Assembly: GCA_949358305.1 (NCBI GenBank)
Contig: OX442319.1
Location: forward strand, 10,108,001-10,172,000
DNA: 64,000 nucleotides
Direction of reading: 5' to 3'
Source of the DNA: Strigamia acuminata
Lineage: Eukaryota; Arthropoda; Chilopoda; Geophilomorpha; Linotaeniidae
The position numbers and the translations under genes were made by a program. Positions 21,248 through 30,571 of the stretch are shown in pieces (the stretch's first letter is position 1; every line of letters begins with the position of its first letter). The notes under the pieces were generated by a model. The model saw nothing but the letters and a program-made list of their open reading frames with translations, ran no database searches and had not been told where the DNA came from.

Positions 21248-22262
21248 TGTCGCGCTCAACTCTAACCGTCGCTAACTCGTGGGTTGATTACTTAATTCGA
21301 CTAACTCACTACCGCTTTGCTCAAGCGGTTTACCCAAAGAAATGATTACACAGGTATAAAAGGTAAAATATAATATAGATTTATTCTGCGGGGCAATGTA
21401 CAGATATATCTTATATATATATATGAAAGGTAGGTAAAAGGTAAATCGGAATGGGTGAAGGGAAATGGAAAGGTAAAGGTATGATGAAAGCTGGCTGGAA
21501 CCGGCGAGGTCGTCTGTTGTTTCGTTCGCGTCCAAGATGGCGTCGTCGTTGTGGCAACGCGATGTCGTCTTGGGCCGGCGTGGCAATATGGCGTCCTCGG
21601 CTCGTCTCTGGCTGGTCCTTCGGGCTCACGCTGGTCGGGCGCGAGTGAATGCTTAGTTAAAAGGCTTACTTCGGGCTGTTGTCTAGGTTTTTGTGTGGTG
21701 TCCGGCGATCACACAGCGGCGGACTCTTCTGGCTCCCGGCGGTCACACAGCGGCGGGAACGCTCGTCGTGGTTTCACTGCAGTTTAGGCTTGTGCGACCG
21801 TTTGTCTGCACAACTCGCTAAACTGGAGTGGTTTTTACTATTTCTAGCTGGTGTGCTAAAATAGTGTGGTAATCTTATCTCGCAGGTTACTCTGCGGAGT
21901 TTGACACTGACCAAACGTACTCACGGTAAATTGTCCTTTGTCCTTGGTCAATCCCAGTATATTTACTTGGGCCTGATCTTGTAGGACGACGGGTTTACGT
22001 GTGTTTCTCGTTTGATGGTTGTGTTGGTTCTGCCCGCTCAGTGCAAGGCACATTCCTTTGCACAAAGCGGGGTTGACAGGTGACCGGAATCACCCAATGG
22101 TGGGGTGGACGAGCCATCCCCACTCCCTCAGGGCAGACGCCTGTCCATTGACTAGATGTCAATGCACTGAGGGAAGGGAGACGCGCTTGCGGCTCCCCTT
22201 ACACCCGAAACGAGGTCACGAGAGAAACTCTTCGTTGACCCCGGTCCAGTCGGGTCACAACA
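21248..22262 (-). repeat. 3' LTR of the Gypsy element
   Basis: Identical by eye to the 5' LTR with an offset of 12,480 bp. In the sense (minus) orientation it has a TATATATATAAG segment (plus 21410-21424), then AATAAA (plus 21380-21385) close by, giving plausible promoter and poly(A) signals. Direct repeats of GCGGTCACACAGCGGCGG lie at about 21700-21755. Confidence 0.95.
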
Positions 22263-22273
22263 CTTCCCCCTCC
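22263..22273 (-). promoter_or_regulatory. Polypurine tract
   Basis: On the sense strand GGAGGGGGAAG directly abuts the 3' LTR, the position of the plus-strand primer of LTR retrotransposons. Confidence 0.85.
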
Positions 22274-22298
22274 GAGCTCAGACCGTGGGGCTGAGCGA

Positions 22299-25064
22299 TC
22301 ACTTCTTTCCTGGGGGACCCGACACTGAGTCCGTCACCTGGGCGTAACTCACTCCAGGGACAGGCGGTTGAGTGCCGGGTGGCGCGGGTAGATCGCCTAC
22401 TAGCGCCGAGGACCGATCACGGGGGTCCTCATGCTCCGTAATGAAACATAATGCATGGCCGTCAACTGGCTCATGCGGGGCACGCGTCCTCTCGTGTAAC
22501 CAAACGCTCGGGATGTAGGCGGAGAAGCCGGTGTTCGTATGCCGGATGGCATTGGCTTCCGCTGGCGTCACTGGCGCACGGTGGGCTCTCAGCAACCTCT
22601 GGTGGAAGATGAGGTCTTTAGTCTTCCGGATCTGGTTGTGAAGCCAGATGAAGACCGATTTGCCTTTGTCCCGCTGCGCGAGGATAAACCTCCTGGTCGC
22701 CGTCGTCATCGAAAGATGGGGAAATTCTTCGATGATTCGCCCGTAATAATCTGGTGGAGGCGGTGCCGGCTGCGGCTTCTGGGTGGCCGCGGGAATCACG
22801 GCTTGTGTCGTTGTCGCCGCTTGGGCCGGTGGAGTCACGGGCGGGGTCGGCTTCGTTCGCTCGACGGACTTGACGGGTGGTGTTCGGCACAGCAAGCGCT
22901 TTGGTCTACCCGCCACTTCGAACAGGGCGGGTCCTTGCGGGGATATCTCCGCAGGCATCGGTGGCGGAATCGGAACTCCGCTCGTCGGCGAGATCATCAT
23001 CTCCACATCCTCTGCCGATTCTTCCGTCTGGATGGTCATGGCGCGTAGTTGTTGGGTAGGCGCCGCCGTCCAGGTGGCGGAGGTGTAACGAAACGCCGTG
23101 CTTCGCAACTTGTACCCCTCAAATTCGGGGTTTACCACATCCCTGGTTAGCTCGTACCGAGTCAACACAGGGTCGGGCAGAATGGAGCTCCACTCTGCGA
23201 GGAGTGCACGGGGAACCTGTACACCCTCTCTGTCCACGACAGACCATGCGGCCATCGCCTGACGCCCTTCTCCGAAGAGTGCTGGGGTTAGCAGCTGCAT
23301 CATGACCTTGGTCAATGATAGCTGTAGGCTGCGACGATTCACTGGATTCGATCGCTCCGAATCCGCAGTGAAGGCACACGAGAGCTTACTCATCATCGCC
23401 GTTGCCCATTCGATGAAATATCGCTGGGCCTGATCCACACCTCGCAAGGCGGGCGCGGAGACTCTTGGGTCTTCCATCACGAAGCGAAACGCTGAGAGCT
23501 CGGAGATAGTCGGATTGGCGGCTTCTCTCGCGAGTCGCGCTTCTTCGTCTCGCCTCTCGAAAAACAGGGCCGAGGAACCGGATCGGGGTTGGCTCGGCCT
23601 GTAAATGCCGGTCAAATTGGCTTGACATTCCTGCGCAATGCTCTGTCCAACGGGGAGAGGGACTGAGCGGTCGGTGTGCAAATCCGGCGGATCGCTCGAA
23701 TTTAACAACGACGGCGGCGGCAGGTTCGGAGGCGGCTGCGTCTTGGTCGGCAGCGTTGGCGTCGGCAGCGGTGGTGTTGGCTGCGTCGGCGGTGGTGGCG
23801 TCTCCGTCGTCTGCACCCCAGTCATTGCGACTTGGGGCGCCGGGAGATGTTGTCCGGAGCCTGAAGGCTGCACGATGGCGGTTGGCATGCCATCGGGTCG
23901 TGGTCGCGAATTAATGTAGTCTGCGAGCCACCTTGCCACCTCGTGTGGGGTCACCTTCCCGTCGGTGACAACACCCATCTTCCTGGCGTGTTTCATCGCG
24001 GGATCGAAACGTGTCAGTTTCGTCCGCTTCATCTGAGTCAGAATCTCGCGAAGGTCCCGCGTATCTGCCGCTGGGACGTTTCGCTCACCTGACTGGCTAC
24101 CACCTCGTCGACCCGCTCTCTTGGAGACGTAGGCGGGTTCGGGGATGGGACGGCCCCGAGCTTCGCACCTCGCGAAGTATCGCTCTTTGCGATCTTTTTT
24201 CCGCTGCTCGCGATGAGTCAGCGGACGTCTAGAAGTGCTGGGACGAGAGACTCGCTCTTCGTCACCAGACATCCAAACCTCCTTGTACTCCTTACCGTCT
24301 TTAATCTGACGGTTTACGAAAATTCGCGGTCGGGAATACTGCGAAGGGTCACGCACCGTACTAGTGGATGGCCCAGCTTCGTTGCCTTCAGTCGTGTTTT
24401 GAGCGACACGCTGCTTCTTGGTTGTCGCTGGGGAACGCGACTGGCTGTCCCCGGCGCCTTTGGAGCGCTTGCGCTTCCGCGGGTAGCTGCTCTTGGGCCC
24501 CAAAATCCCCAGGTAGTGGAGCTGCCACATCTCGGCTTGGGACGTCAAAATTCCCATCCGAGGTCTCCACTGGGGCGTACTCTCTCCCAATCGCAGCCTC
24601 TCAAACCACAGATGAATATCATCCGCGGTCATCCCCTCGTTTTGGAGGATGCGCTCGGCCACTGCCGTAGCGGTATCCACCAGCTGTTGTCTATAATGCT
24701 GGTAGATGGCCTCACGGGCCTCTTCTGTCTCGGCTGCTCGCCACGCATGCAGCACGTGTTCCTCCGCCGGGTTGCCAGTGTACTGACTTGACAATCCGGG
24801 GTGGAAAATCGGCGATTTCGGGTCATCGTCACGAGCTAACTCTGTGGCGATGCCTTCGCGCATTCCCTCCGGGAACGTATCCAGGAGCGTGCAGTCTCGT
24901 ACCCAACGTCGGGCGATGCATCGGGAATGTAGTATTCGCAGGCGCCAAGGGTCGGCGTCTTCGCCGAAACATCGTCGGTAAAAATCGGGCAGCGCGCCTC
25001 GAAATATCCCGCCACGAGTGATGCAAGCGGGGTCTAATGGTCCCCATGTTTTACGTAGTGCCAT
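22299..25064 (-). CDS. Third ORF of the Gypsy element, unknown function (921 aa)
   Basis: An intact frame between pol and the 3' LTR, in the position of env. The ATG at 25064 directly follows a polypyrimidine tract and CAG, a good splice acceptor, so a spliced subgenomic mRNA is likely (inference). I see no signal peptide, no transmembrane helix, no furin-type site and no zinc knuckle, so it is not a typical envelope protein. Visible parts: an N-terminal Trp/Arg-rich region (1-200), a basic PRKRKRSKG patch (about 200, possible nuclear signal), a disordered Arg/Ser-rich stretch (210-340), a proline-rich linker (about 400-460), a folded-looking region (about 500-660), a second proline-rich linker and a helical segment (about 755-860). 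The C-terminal region ends 26 bp before the polypurine tract. I do not recognise the family. Confidence 0.82.
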   Translation of the reverse strand: MALRKTWGPLDPACITRGGIFRGALPDFYRRCFGEDADPWRLRILHSRCIARRWVRDCTLLDTFPEGMREGIATELARDDDPKSPIFHPGLSSQYTGNPAEEHVLHAWRAAETEEAREAIYQHYRQQLVDTATAVAERILQNEGMTADDIHLWFERLRLGESTPQWRPRMGILTSQAEMWQLHYLGILGPKSSYPRKRKRSKGAGDSQSRSPATTKKQRVAQNTTEGNEAGPSTSTVRDPSQYSRPRIFVNRQIKDGKEYKEVWMSGDEERVSRPSTSRRPLTHREQRKKDRKERYFARCEARGRPIPEPAYVSKRAGRRGGSQSGERNVPAADTRDLREILTQMKRTKLTRFDPAMKHARKMGVVTDGKVTPHEVARWLADYINSRPRPDGMPTAIVQPSGSGQHLPAPQVAMTGVQTTETPPPPTQPTPPLPTPTLPTKTQPPPNLPPPSLLNSSDPPDLHTDRSVPLPVGQSIAQECQANLTGIYRPSQPRSGSSALFFERRDEEARLAREAANPTISELSAFRFVMEDPRVSAPALRGVDQAQRYFIEWATAMMSKLSCAFTADSERSNPVNRRSLQLSLTKVMMQLLTPALFGEGRQAMAAWSVVDREGVQVPRALLAEWSSILPDPVLTRYELTRDVVNPEFEGYKLRSTAFRYTSATWTAAPTQQLRAMTIQTEESAEDVEMMISPTSGVPIPPPMPAEISPQGPALFEVAGRPKRLLCRTPPVKSVERTKPTPPVTPPAQAATTTQAVIPAATQKPQPAPPPPDYYGRIIEEFPHLSMTTATRRFILAQRDKGKSVFIWLHNQIRKTKDLIFHQRLLRAHRAPVTPAEANAIRHTNTGFSAYIPSVWLHERTRAPHEPVDGHALCFITEHEDPRDRSSALVGDLPAPPGTQPPVPGVSYAQVTDSVSGPPGKK

Positions 25065-25085
25065 CTGGAAGGATGGAGAAATAAA
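25065..25085 (-). promoter_or_regulatory. Candidate splice acceptor just before ORF3
   Basis: Sense-strand TTTATTTCTCCATCCTTCCAG ends exactly one base before the ORF3 ATG. The pyrimidine tract and CAG fit a 3' splice site. The donor would lie in the gag leader or in gag; I did not fix one. Confidence 0.55.
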
Positions 25086-26477
25086 CAATTAATAAAAAGT
25101 TAATATTTAAATACGTAGATAAATGGTTGGTTTCGAGGGACGTTGCCAATACGTGCAGCCGTCCGTCGAGACCGATTCCTGTCTATCGGTGCAAACGTAG
25201 GACGAATTGTCCCTCGTCGGATAGAAAAAGAGAAGTCATCACGTGAAAAATCTGTCTCATGTCCAAAACGCACAGCGAGACGGAATCGAGCCTTTAATCC
25301 GGATTTTTATCATCAGATTTTACTTTAAATTAATTCTAACGTTAATTAGAACATTACTAATAATTAAATTAATAATTATCAGTCATTCGTAAAAAGAATT
25401 CGTCGGGTGTAAATCATTACTAAAATTGCACAATAAATGTGCTTGTCGAAATTTTATTAAATAAATAAATCTAATAAAGAATTATTCCGAAGTCGGACTT
25501 TGTCTAATCTTTAAAAAAGTTAAAGTCAAATTAAATTTATCCAACACACCGAAAAATTCATCGTACGAATGTTAAGTTGCATCAATTCGATGCGTCAAAT
25601 TACTTGTGGAGAAAAATATTCTTTTACAGAATATTCTCCCCTTGTCATAAAATTATTTATGGCTCGAGCCCATTGTCTCGCTCGTGACTCAAGTCATGAG
25701 GAATTTTCGAGACGCGAGGCGACGTGAAGTCTGTGCTCGCACCCCGAAAACAAATTAACAAGGAAAAAAAATACGATCGTGTGAGCGATCGCGGTTAATA
25801 ATTAATTATATGCTATTGTGAGTGCAAAGCACTCATGTCAGGTATTAGTCAACAAAATTTCTTCTTCAGCAGCACGGAACTAGTTCTCATGTGCCGATGC
25901 CGACTTCTACCTGATCGGGATGGACTTGGTTTACATCGCGGTCCCAGTTTTCCTCGTCCTCGTGCTCTATGGCCAGCACGTCGTTCTCTTCCTCGTCCAT
26001 GGCGAGGAGCGCGCACAAAAAGCTCAATCACGATTGAAAAAAGGATGATAAAACTATCTCAAAAAACTCGATAAAAACGTTAAAAACGAGGATCACGCAC
26101 GAATGCAGCGATCAGCTGTGAAAAGCGGAAGTTCGTGTGAACACGAGGTAATCGCGATGGATTCTGGGTAATATACTCCAGAACCCGGGTGTTTGAGACT
26201 AGTGCGCACCTACCCGTGCGCATGTTACGCTACGGGTCTCCTTTGTTCTCACTCCCGTGCGCGATTGCTGCTACGGGGTCTTTTGCACGCGGTATCCGAC
26301 CCGTGCCGATAATTTTGCTACGGGTCCCGCGCTTCCACGCCATCTTGTGACGTGAATTCGACCGATATCCGCTTTGTTGGACTTAGCGGAATTTTCTTCG
26401 AGTCTCGCAACGTGATGGCTTGCACTATCGGTCGATTAGAATTTATTTTTAGTGCCGCCATCGACTCGTAATTTATT
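25086..26477 (-). other. 1.4-kb non-coding spacer between pol and ORF3
   Basis: AT-rich in its ORF3-proximal two thirds, GC-richer near pol. No long ORF on the sense strand. It contains the hairpin cluster at 26212-26326. Length and position suggest a regulatory spacer carrying the intron branch region for ORF3 splicing (inference). Confidence 0.6.
26212..26326 (-). promoter_or_regulatory. Three tandem RNA hairpins in the pol-ORF3 spacer
   Basis: Three evenly spaced inverted repeats about 42-45 bp apart: ACCCGT...ACGGGT (26212-26237), CCCGT...ACGGG (26254-26277) and GACCCGT...ACGGGTC (26298-26326). Each has the pattern CCCGTGC-loop-GCTACGGG on the plus strand. The repeated stem with variable loops suggests a selected RNA structure. 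Confidence 0.6.
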
Positions 26478-29400
26478 TTACTTCTTTCCTACGACCTTTC
26501 CGCCTTTTATAAACGGATTATCTCTTTTTGGTCGCAGGTTACGGATCGAGGCAGGTACGATATTTTTTGTTGTTTTTTGTGTCTGTACCTCCTCATTATT
26601 GTTTTCTTTTTTATCCGTGTTTTTTGTGTTTGTTTCAGGAGTTTCTCCTGTTTCCCCCCCGACCAAAATTGGATCCGGAACGGATTCAACTATCTCGTTT
26701 ACCGGAGGTGAAGGGGCGTCGAAATACTCCTCGTTGTCACTTGGCGGTGCTTTTTCCGACTCGCCAGCGAACATATCGACGATTTGGCCGTCAGTTTTAG
26801 ACTTGACTTGGCCTTTGGCCCACATTTCTTGCGGGAATTCCGGAATGTACGGAGTTAACTCTCGTACTTGTATCGACTTATGCTCGGTGTTGTCCTCGAG
26901 CTTGCGTAATTTATACGCGTTACCGCCATGCTTGCCGATGATCACATACGGACCATCTCTCTTGTCGGCCAAGCTGGCGGTGATTCCTCTCGCTGCATTT
27001 GAGAGGATGTGTGTGTCCTTCCACACTAAATCATTGTTCTCGAAATTCACAAATTTTCCACCGCTTTTATCTTGTAAAATGCGGTCGCGCATGTTAAAAA
27101 TGTGCGCCATCATATGTTTGTATGTGCTCGAAATTGTTTGCTCCAATTTATATACATACTCATGTGGTTTCTCTGGGTCCACCACATTTACCGACTCTGC
27201 CACTCGTGGGTCCCAAGGCACTCGTAGCTCTCGGGCGAAGTTGAGGTAGGCCGGAGAAAAATCTCTCGTCCTCGAGACTGTTGTTCGTATGCTGAACGCG
27301 ATCTCCCTCAAGTATTCATCCCACCTATTGTGGATGTCAGTGAATATGCTTAGTGCATATTTAATGTCCCTGTTGAGTCGCTCAACGGGATTTGTTCTGG
27401 GATTGTAGGTCGAAGTATGTGACGCCACAATCCCGAATTTCTCACAAAACTTACCCCAAATTTTCGAGATAAATTGGGGTCCGTTATCGGATATTATTTT
27501 ACGTGGAAATCCGTAACGTAACGCCACGTCGTAGATACATTCAACGATTTTCTCTGCTGAAGGTCTAGCGACGGCGTACAACTCGGGCCAACGAGTTGCC
27601 ACGTCCATTATAACGATAATGTACGCATTTTTATTTCCCGTAACGGGTTTTGGGCCCATCACATCGACACTTAAACAATCAAAAGGCGCGTAAGGCCCTA
27701 AGAAAATAGTTTCGAATGGTGATTTACTCCTCGGCTTGCACGCTTGACATCGCTGACATTGGTGGACAAAAAGAGCAATATCTTTTTTCATCCCTGTCCA
27801 GTGAAAAAGCTGTGTAGCACGATAGAGGGTTCTGCTTACTCCCGCATGGCTCGCAAGCGGGTGCCCGTGTAACAACCACAGCACGCGACCGATTAAGGAA
27901 GCAGGTATTACTACCTTTACTGCGGTGTCCGATTCACTCAAGTCATCTTGGTGATTTGGGTGATGTTTCACTAAAAGGCCGTCATCCAATAGGTAATCTA
28001 TGGATTCGTGTGCATAACGACGCTTCTGCCTTCTGGTTAAGTTGGGCGGATATCTTCCTGTCAGTACGAATCTAGCTCTGTCCTGACATTTTTTGTCTAA
28101 TTTTTGTTGCACAATTATTTCCTCCCTTGTTGGGGGATTGCTTTTCATTTGCTTGCCGACACGAGCGTGGAAGGCGCTTAGAAGCGGGTCATTTATTCTC
28201 CGCTCTAGCTTAAATTCCTTCTTTGCGTTTGGGTAATTGTCAGCAGCTGGTTGGTATAACCGCGTCCAGAATCCACAGAATTTTACGTCTGCCGGAGACG
28301 CGGTGGGAATTTCATTCATCTTCCTTAAATCCCAACGGTGACAACTCGTAGGGCAATAAATGATGCGGGAGTCATCCTCGCCATCATCGTCAGCGTCGAT
28401 TGGATCTGACACTGGTGCCCGTGACAGAGCGTCAGCCACGACGTTATATTTGCCGGGCTTGTATTGAATGGTCAAGTCGCATGCCATCAGTTCTAACTGC
28501 CATCTGGCTAGTCGACCGGCTGGCTCTTTTAATTTCATCAGCCATTGTAACGCTTGATGATCTGTGTGGACCACAAATTTGGTATATTCGAGATAATCTC
28601 TGAATTTCCTTATGGCCCACACAACGGCCAAACACTCCAACTCGGTGGCATTGTAATTCTTTTCAGCGCCTTGGAGTTTGCGACTTATAAACATGCACGG
28701 CAGGTCTTGTTCGACTCCGTCGCGCACGTGTGTTTGGAGCAACGCCGCTCCTAACCCAACTCTGCTGGCGTCCGTGTGTAATATGAACGGCCGGTTTAAG
28801 TCGGGTAGAGGCATTACGCCGACTTCCGTCAGCATCCTCTTTATTGCATTAAATGCGATGTTGCACTCATTTGACCATACAAATTCGTTTTCATTCTTCA
28901 GGAGGTCGGTAACTGGGGCTGCCACTTCAGCTAGACCCGGTAGCAACCTGCCGAAGAAGTTTATCATTCCCATAAACCGTTGGACACCTTTAACGTCCTC
29001 GGGTGGTGGGAAACGATTAATCGCATCGATTTTTTCGGGGCCAATAGCTAAACCATTGACTCCAATGCGATAACCCAGGAAGGCAAGCTCCTTTCGACAG
29101 AACTTGCTCTTGCCCGGATGCACGTGTAACCCAGCTTTTGCCAGCCGGGTGAGCACTTGGTCGATGTGCTCAATGTGCTCTTCGAATGTTTTAGAGGCAA
29201 TAACTATGTCATCTAGGTATGCCCATACAAACTGATGCAGGATATCACCCAATACGCTTTCGATTAGCCTCTGAAAGGTACTGGGAGCATTCACTAAACC
29301 AAATGGCATGACGTTGAACATCAACCGTCCAATTGGCGAGTAAAATGCTGTTTTTATCTTATCCTCTGGCCTCATCTCAACTTGCCAGTACCCCTTCGAC

Positions 29401-30548
29401 AGATCCATCGTCGTAACCCAAGAAAAGGGGCTAAGCTCTCTCAAAATGGATTCGATAGACGGCATCTGTATGGGATCTATCTCTGTCACCGCGTTTAATG
29501 GGCGGTAATCAATGCATAGGCGTGGGTCCGAGCCCGGGCGCATCACGAGCACAACTCGCGTCGCGTATTCTCCCTGGGCCTCGGAGACAATGCCACTGTC
29601 TAGCATTTCTTGGCACATTTTTTGCACTATTTCACGTTTTTGCGGGTTCATTCCCTTATACGCAACTCGTATAGGTTTATTATCCGTCAATTTAATTTCG
29701 TGAATAGCCCTATTCGTTCGGCCCGGTTTTTTCGACAGGATCCCCTCATATTTAAGTAGGACCCTTCGTAGGGCTGCCGCTTCGTTTAATTCTAAAGCGG
29801 CGTCGGCGACAAGTGTTTCCACTACATTGTCCCGTTGCAATTCTGTTACGAATGCTTTAAAATCGTAGTCTTGAACGAATTTCTTTAGGCCTTTCTCCCA
29901 CTGTGTCTTGTCGGCCGCTTCTTTTACAAGAGCTGGTGGCACGACAATTGCGGGTCTTTCCTTATCATTTCTGATATAATTCCAAGATTTCGTTATTGGA
30001 TTTGGTTGTATTTCCATTGACGCCATGAGGTCTAAGCCCAACAGAAAAATTCTGTCGCATGTGGGCAGGACCAGGAAAGGGTGCTGTTCTACTCCTCCGA
30101 GCCACTCCATGGTCAATAATATAACTCCTTTTGGACGCGCCATTCCGTTGGCGGTTTTTAGACGTATATTTTTATTAACGCCTTTTATCTTATCGGTGAG
30201 ACCCAATGATGCTACTATGTCTTCGGAAACGAACGAGCGATCTGCTCCCGAGTCTAGTAGTCCCATAATTTTTTCACGTTCTATTGTCATGGGCAACATG
30301 CATAGGCGGTTGGTGTATTCGACCGCCACGTTGCACATGAAAACACGAAATTCTTCTGTGTCTTCGACTACTTGAGGTAATTCTTCAAGCAGTAGGTTCG
30401 GTTCTTCCGCCTCAGCCTCAGCGTTTGCGGTAATTACCTGCAAAGCGTTGTTGGCCCTGTCTTGAATTTGGGCGTTAGCTATGTCACTACCCATTTCTTT
30501 GACTGGTGGCGGCTTATCGAACCCTTTGTTAAACCCCTTCTTCTTCAT
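26478..30548 (-). CDS. pol: Gypsy Pol polyprotein (protease-RT-RNase H-integrase)
   Basis: An intact 1356-aa polyprotein from the ATG at 30546-30548. The aspartic protease shows LLDSGA (99-102). The reverse transcriptase has the LCIDYRPLN, MDLSKGYWQ and MPFGLVNAPSTFQ blocks and the YLDD active site (about 444-447). RNase H shows LHTDAS, ATELECLAVVWA and HTDHQAL. The integrase has an HHCC finger (about 890-930) and a catalytic core with SVDVMG, ISDNGPQF and NPVERLNR supplying the D, D and E residues. A hydrophilic tail follows with no chromodomain. It starts 23 bp after the gag stop in another frame, so translation needs reinitiation or a similar route. No inactivating change is visible. Confidence 0.97.
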   Translation of the reverse strand: MKKKGFNKGFDKPPPVKEMGSDIANAQIQDRANNALQVITANAEAEAEEPNLLLEELPQVVEDTEEFRVFMCNVAVEYTNRLCMLPMTIEREKIMGLLDSGADRSFVSEDIVASLGLTDKIKGVNKNIRLKTANGMARPKGVILLTMEWLGGVEQHPFLVLPTCDRIFLLGLDLMASMEIQPNPITKSWNYIRNDKERPAIVVPPALVKEAADKTQWEKGLKKFVQDYDFKAFVTELQRDNVVETLVADAALELNEAAALRRVLLKYEGILSKKPGRTNRAIHEIKLTDNKPIRVAYKGMNPQKREIVQKMCQEMLDSGIVSEAQGEYATRVVLVMRPGSDPRLCIDYRPLNAVTEIDPIQMPSIESILRELSPFSWVTTMDLSKGYWQVEMRPEDKIKTAFYSPIGRLMFNVMPFGLVNAPSTFQRLIESVLGDILHQFVWAYLDDIVIASKTFEEHIEHIDQVLTRLAKAGLHVHPGKSKFCRKELAFLGYRIGVNGLAIGPEKIDAINRFPPPEDVKGVQRFMGMINFFGRLLPGLAEVAAPVTDLLKNENEFVWSNECNIAFNAIKRMLTEVGVMPLPDLNRPFILHTDASRVGLGAALLQTHVRDGVEQDLPCMFISRKLQGAEKNYNATELECLAVVWAIRKFRDYLEYTKFVVHTDHQALQWLMKLKEPAGRLARWQLELMACDLTIQYKPGKYNVVADALSRAPVSDPIDADDDGEDDSRIIYCPTSCHRWDLRKMNEIPTASPADVKFCGFWTRLYQPAADNYPNAKKEFKLERRINDPLLSAFHARVGKQMKSNPPTREEIIVQQKLDKKCQDRARFVLTGRYPPNLTRRQKRRYAHESIDYLLDDGLLVKHHPNHQDDLSESDTAVKVVIPASLIGRVLWLLHGHPLASHAGVSRTLYRATQLFHWTGMKKDIALFVHQCQRCQACKPRSKSPFETIFLGPYAPFDCLSVDVMGPKPVTGNKNAYIIVIMDVATRWPELYAVARPSAEKIVECIYDVALRYGFPRKIISDNGPQFISKIWGKFCEKFGIVASHTSTYNPRTNPVERLNRDIKYALSIFTDIHNRWDEYLREIAFSIRTTVSRTRDFSPAYLNFARELRVPWDPRVAESVNVVDPEKPHEYVYKLEQTISSTYKHMMAHIFNMRDRILQDKSGGKFVNFENNDLVWKDTHILSNAARGITASLADKRDGPYVIIGKHGGNAYKLRKLEDNTEHKSIQVRELTPYIPEFPQEMWAKGQVKSKTDGQIVDMFAGESEKAPPSDNEEYFDAPSPPVNEIVESVPDPILVGGETGETPETNTKNTDKKENNNEEVQTQKTTKNIVPASIRNLRPKRDNPFIKGGKVVGKK

Positions 30549-30571
30549 GAATGGCGCAGACGGTCGAGAAA

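Noticed and set aside
21272-22294. Short ORFs inside the LTRs
   Set aside because: Identical frames occur in both LTRs and overlap regulatory sequence. There is no protein signature.
22539-23919. Plus-strand frames over the ORF3 region
   Set aside because: They are antisense shadows of the GC-rich third ORF of the Gypsy element.
26452-27249. 265-codon plus-strand frame
   Set aside because: Antisense to the end of the Pol ORF, which has clear domain homology.
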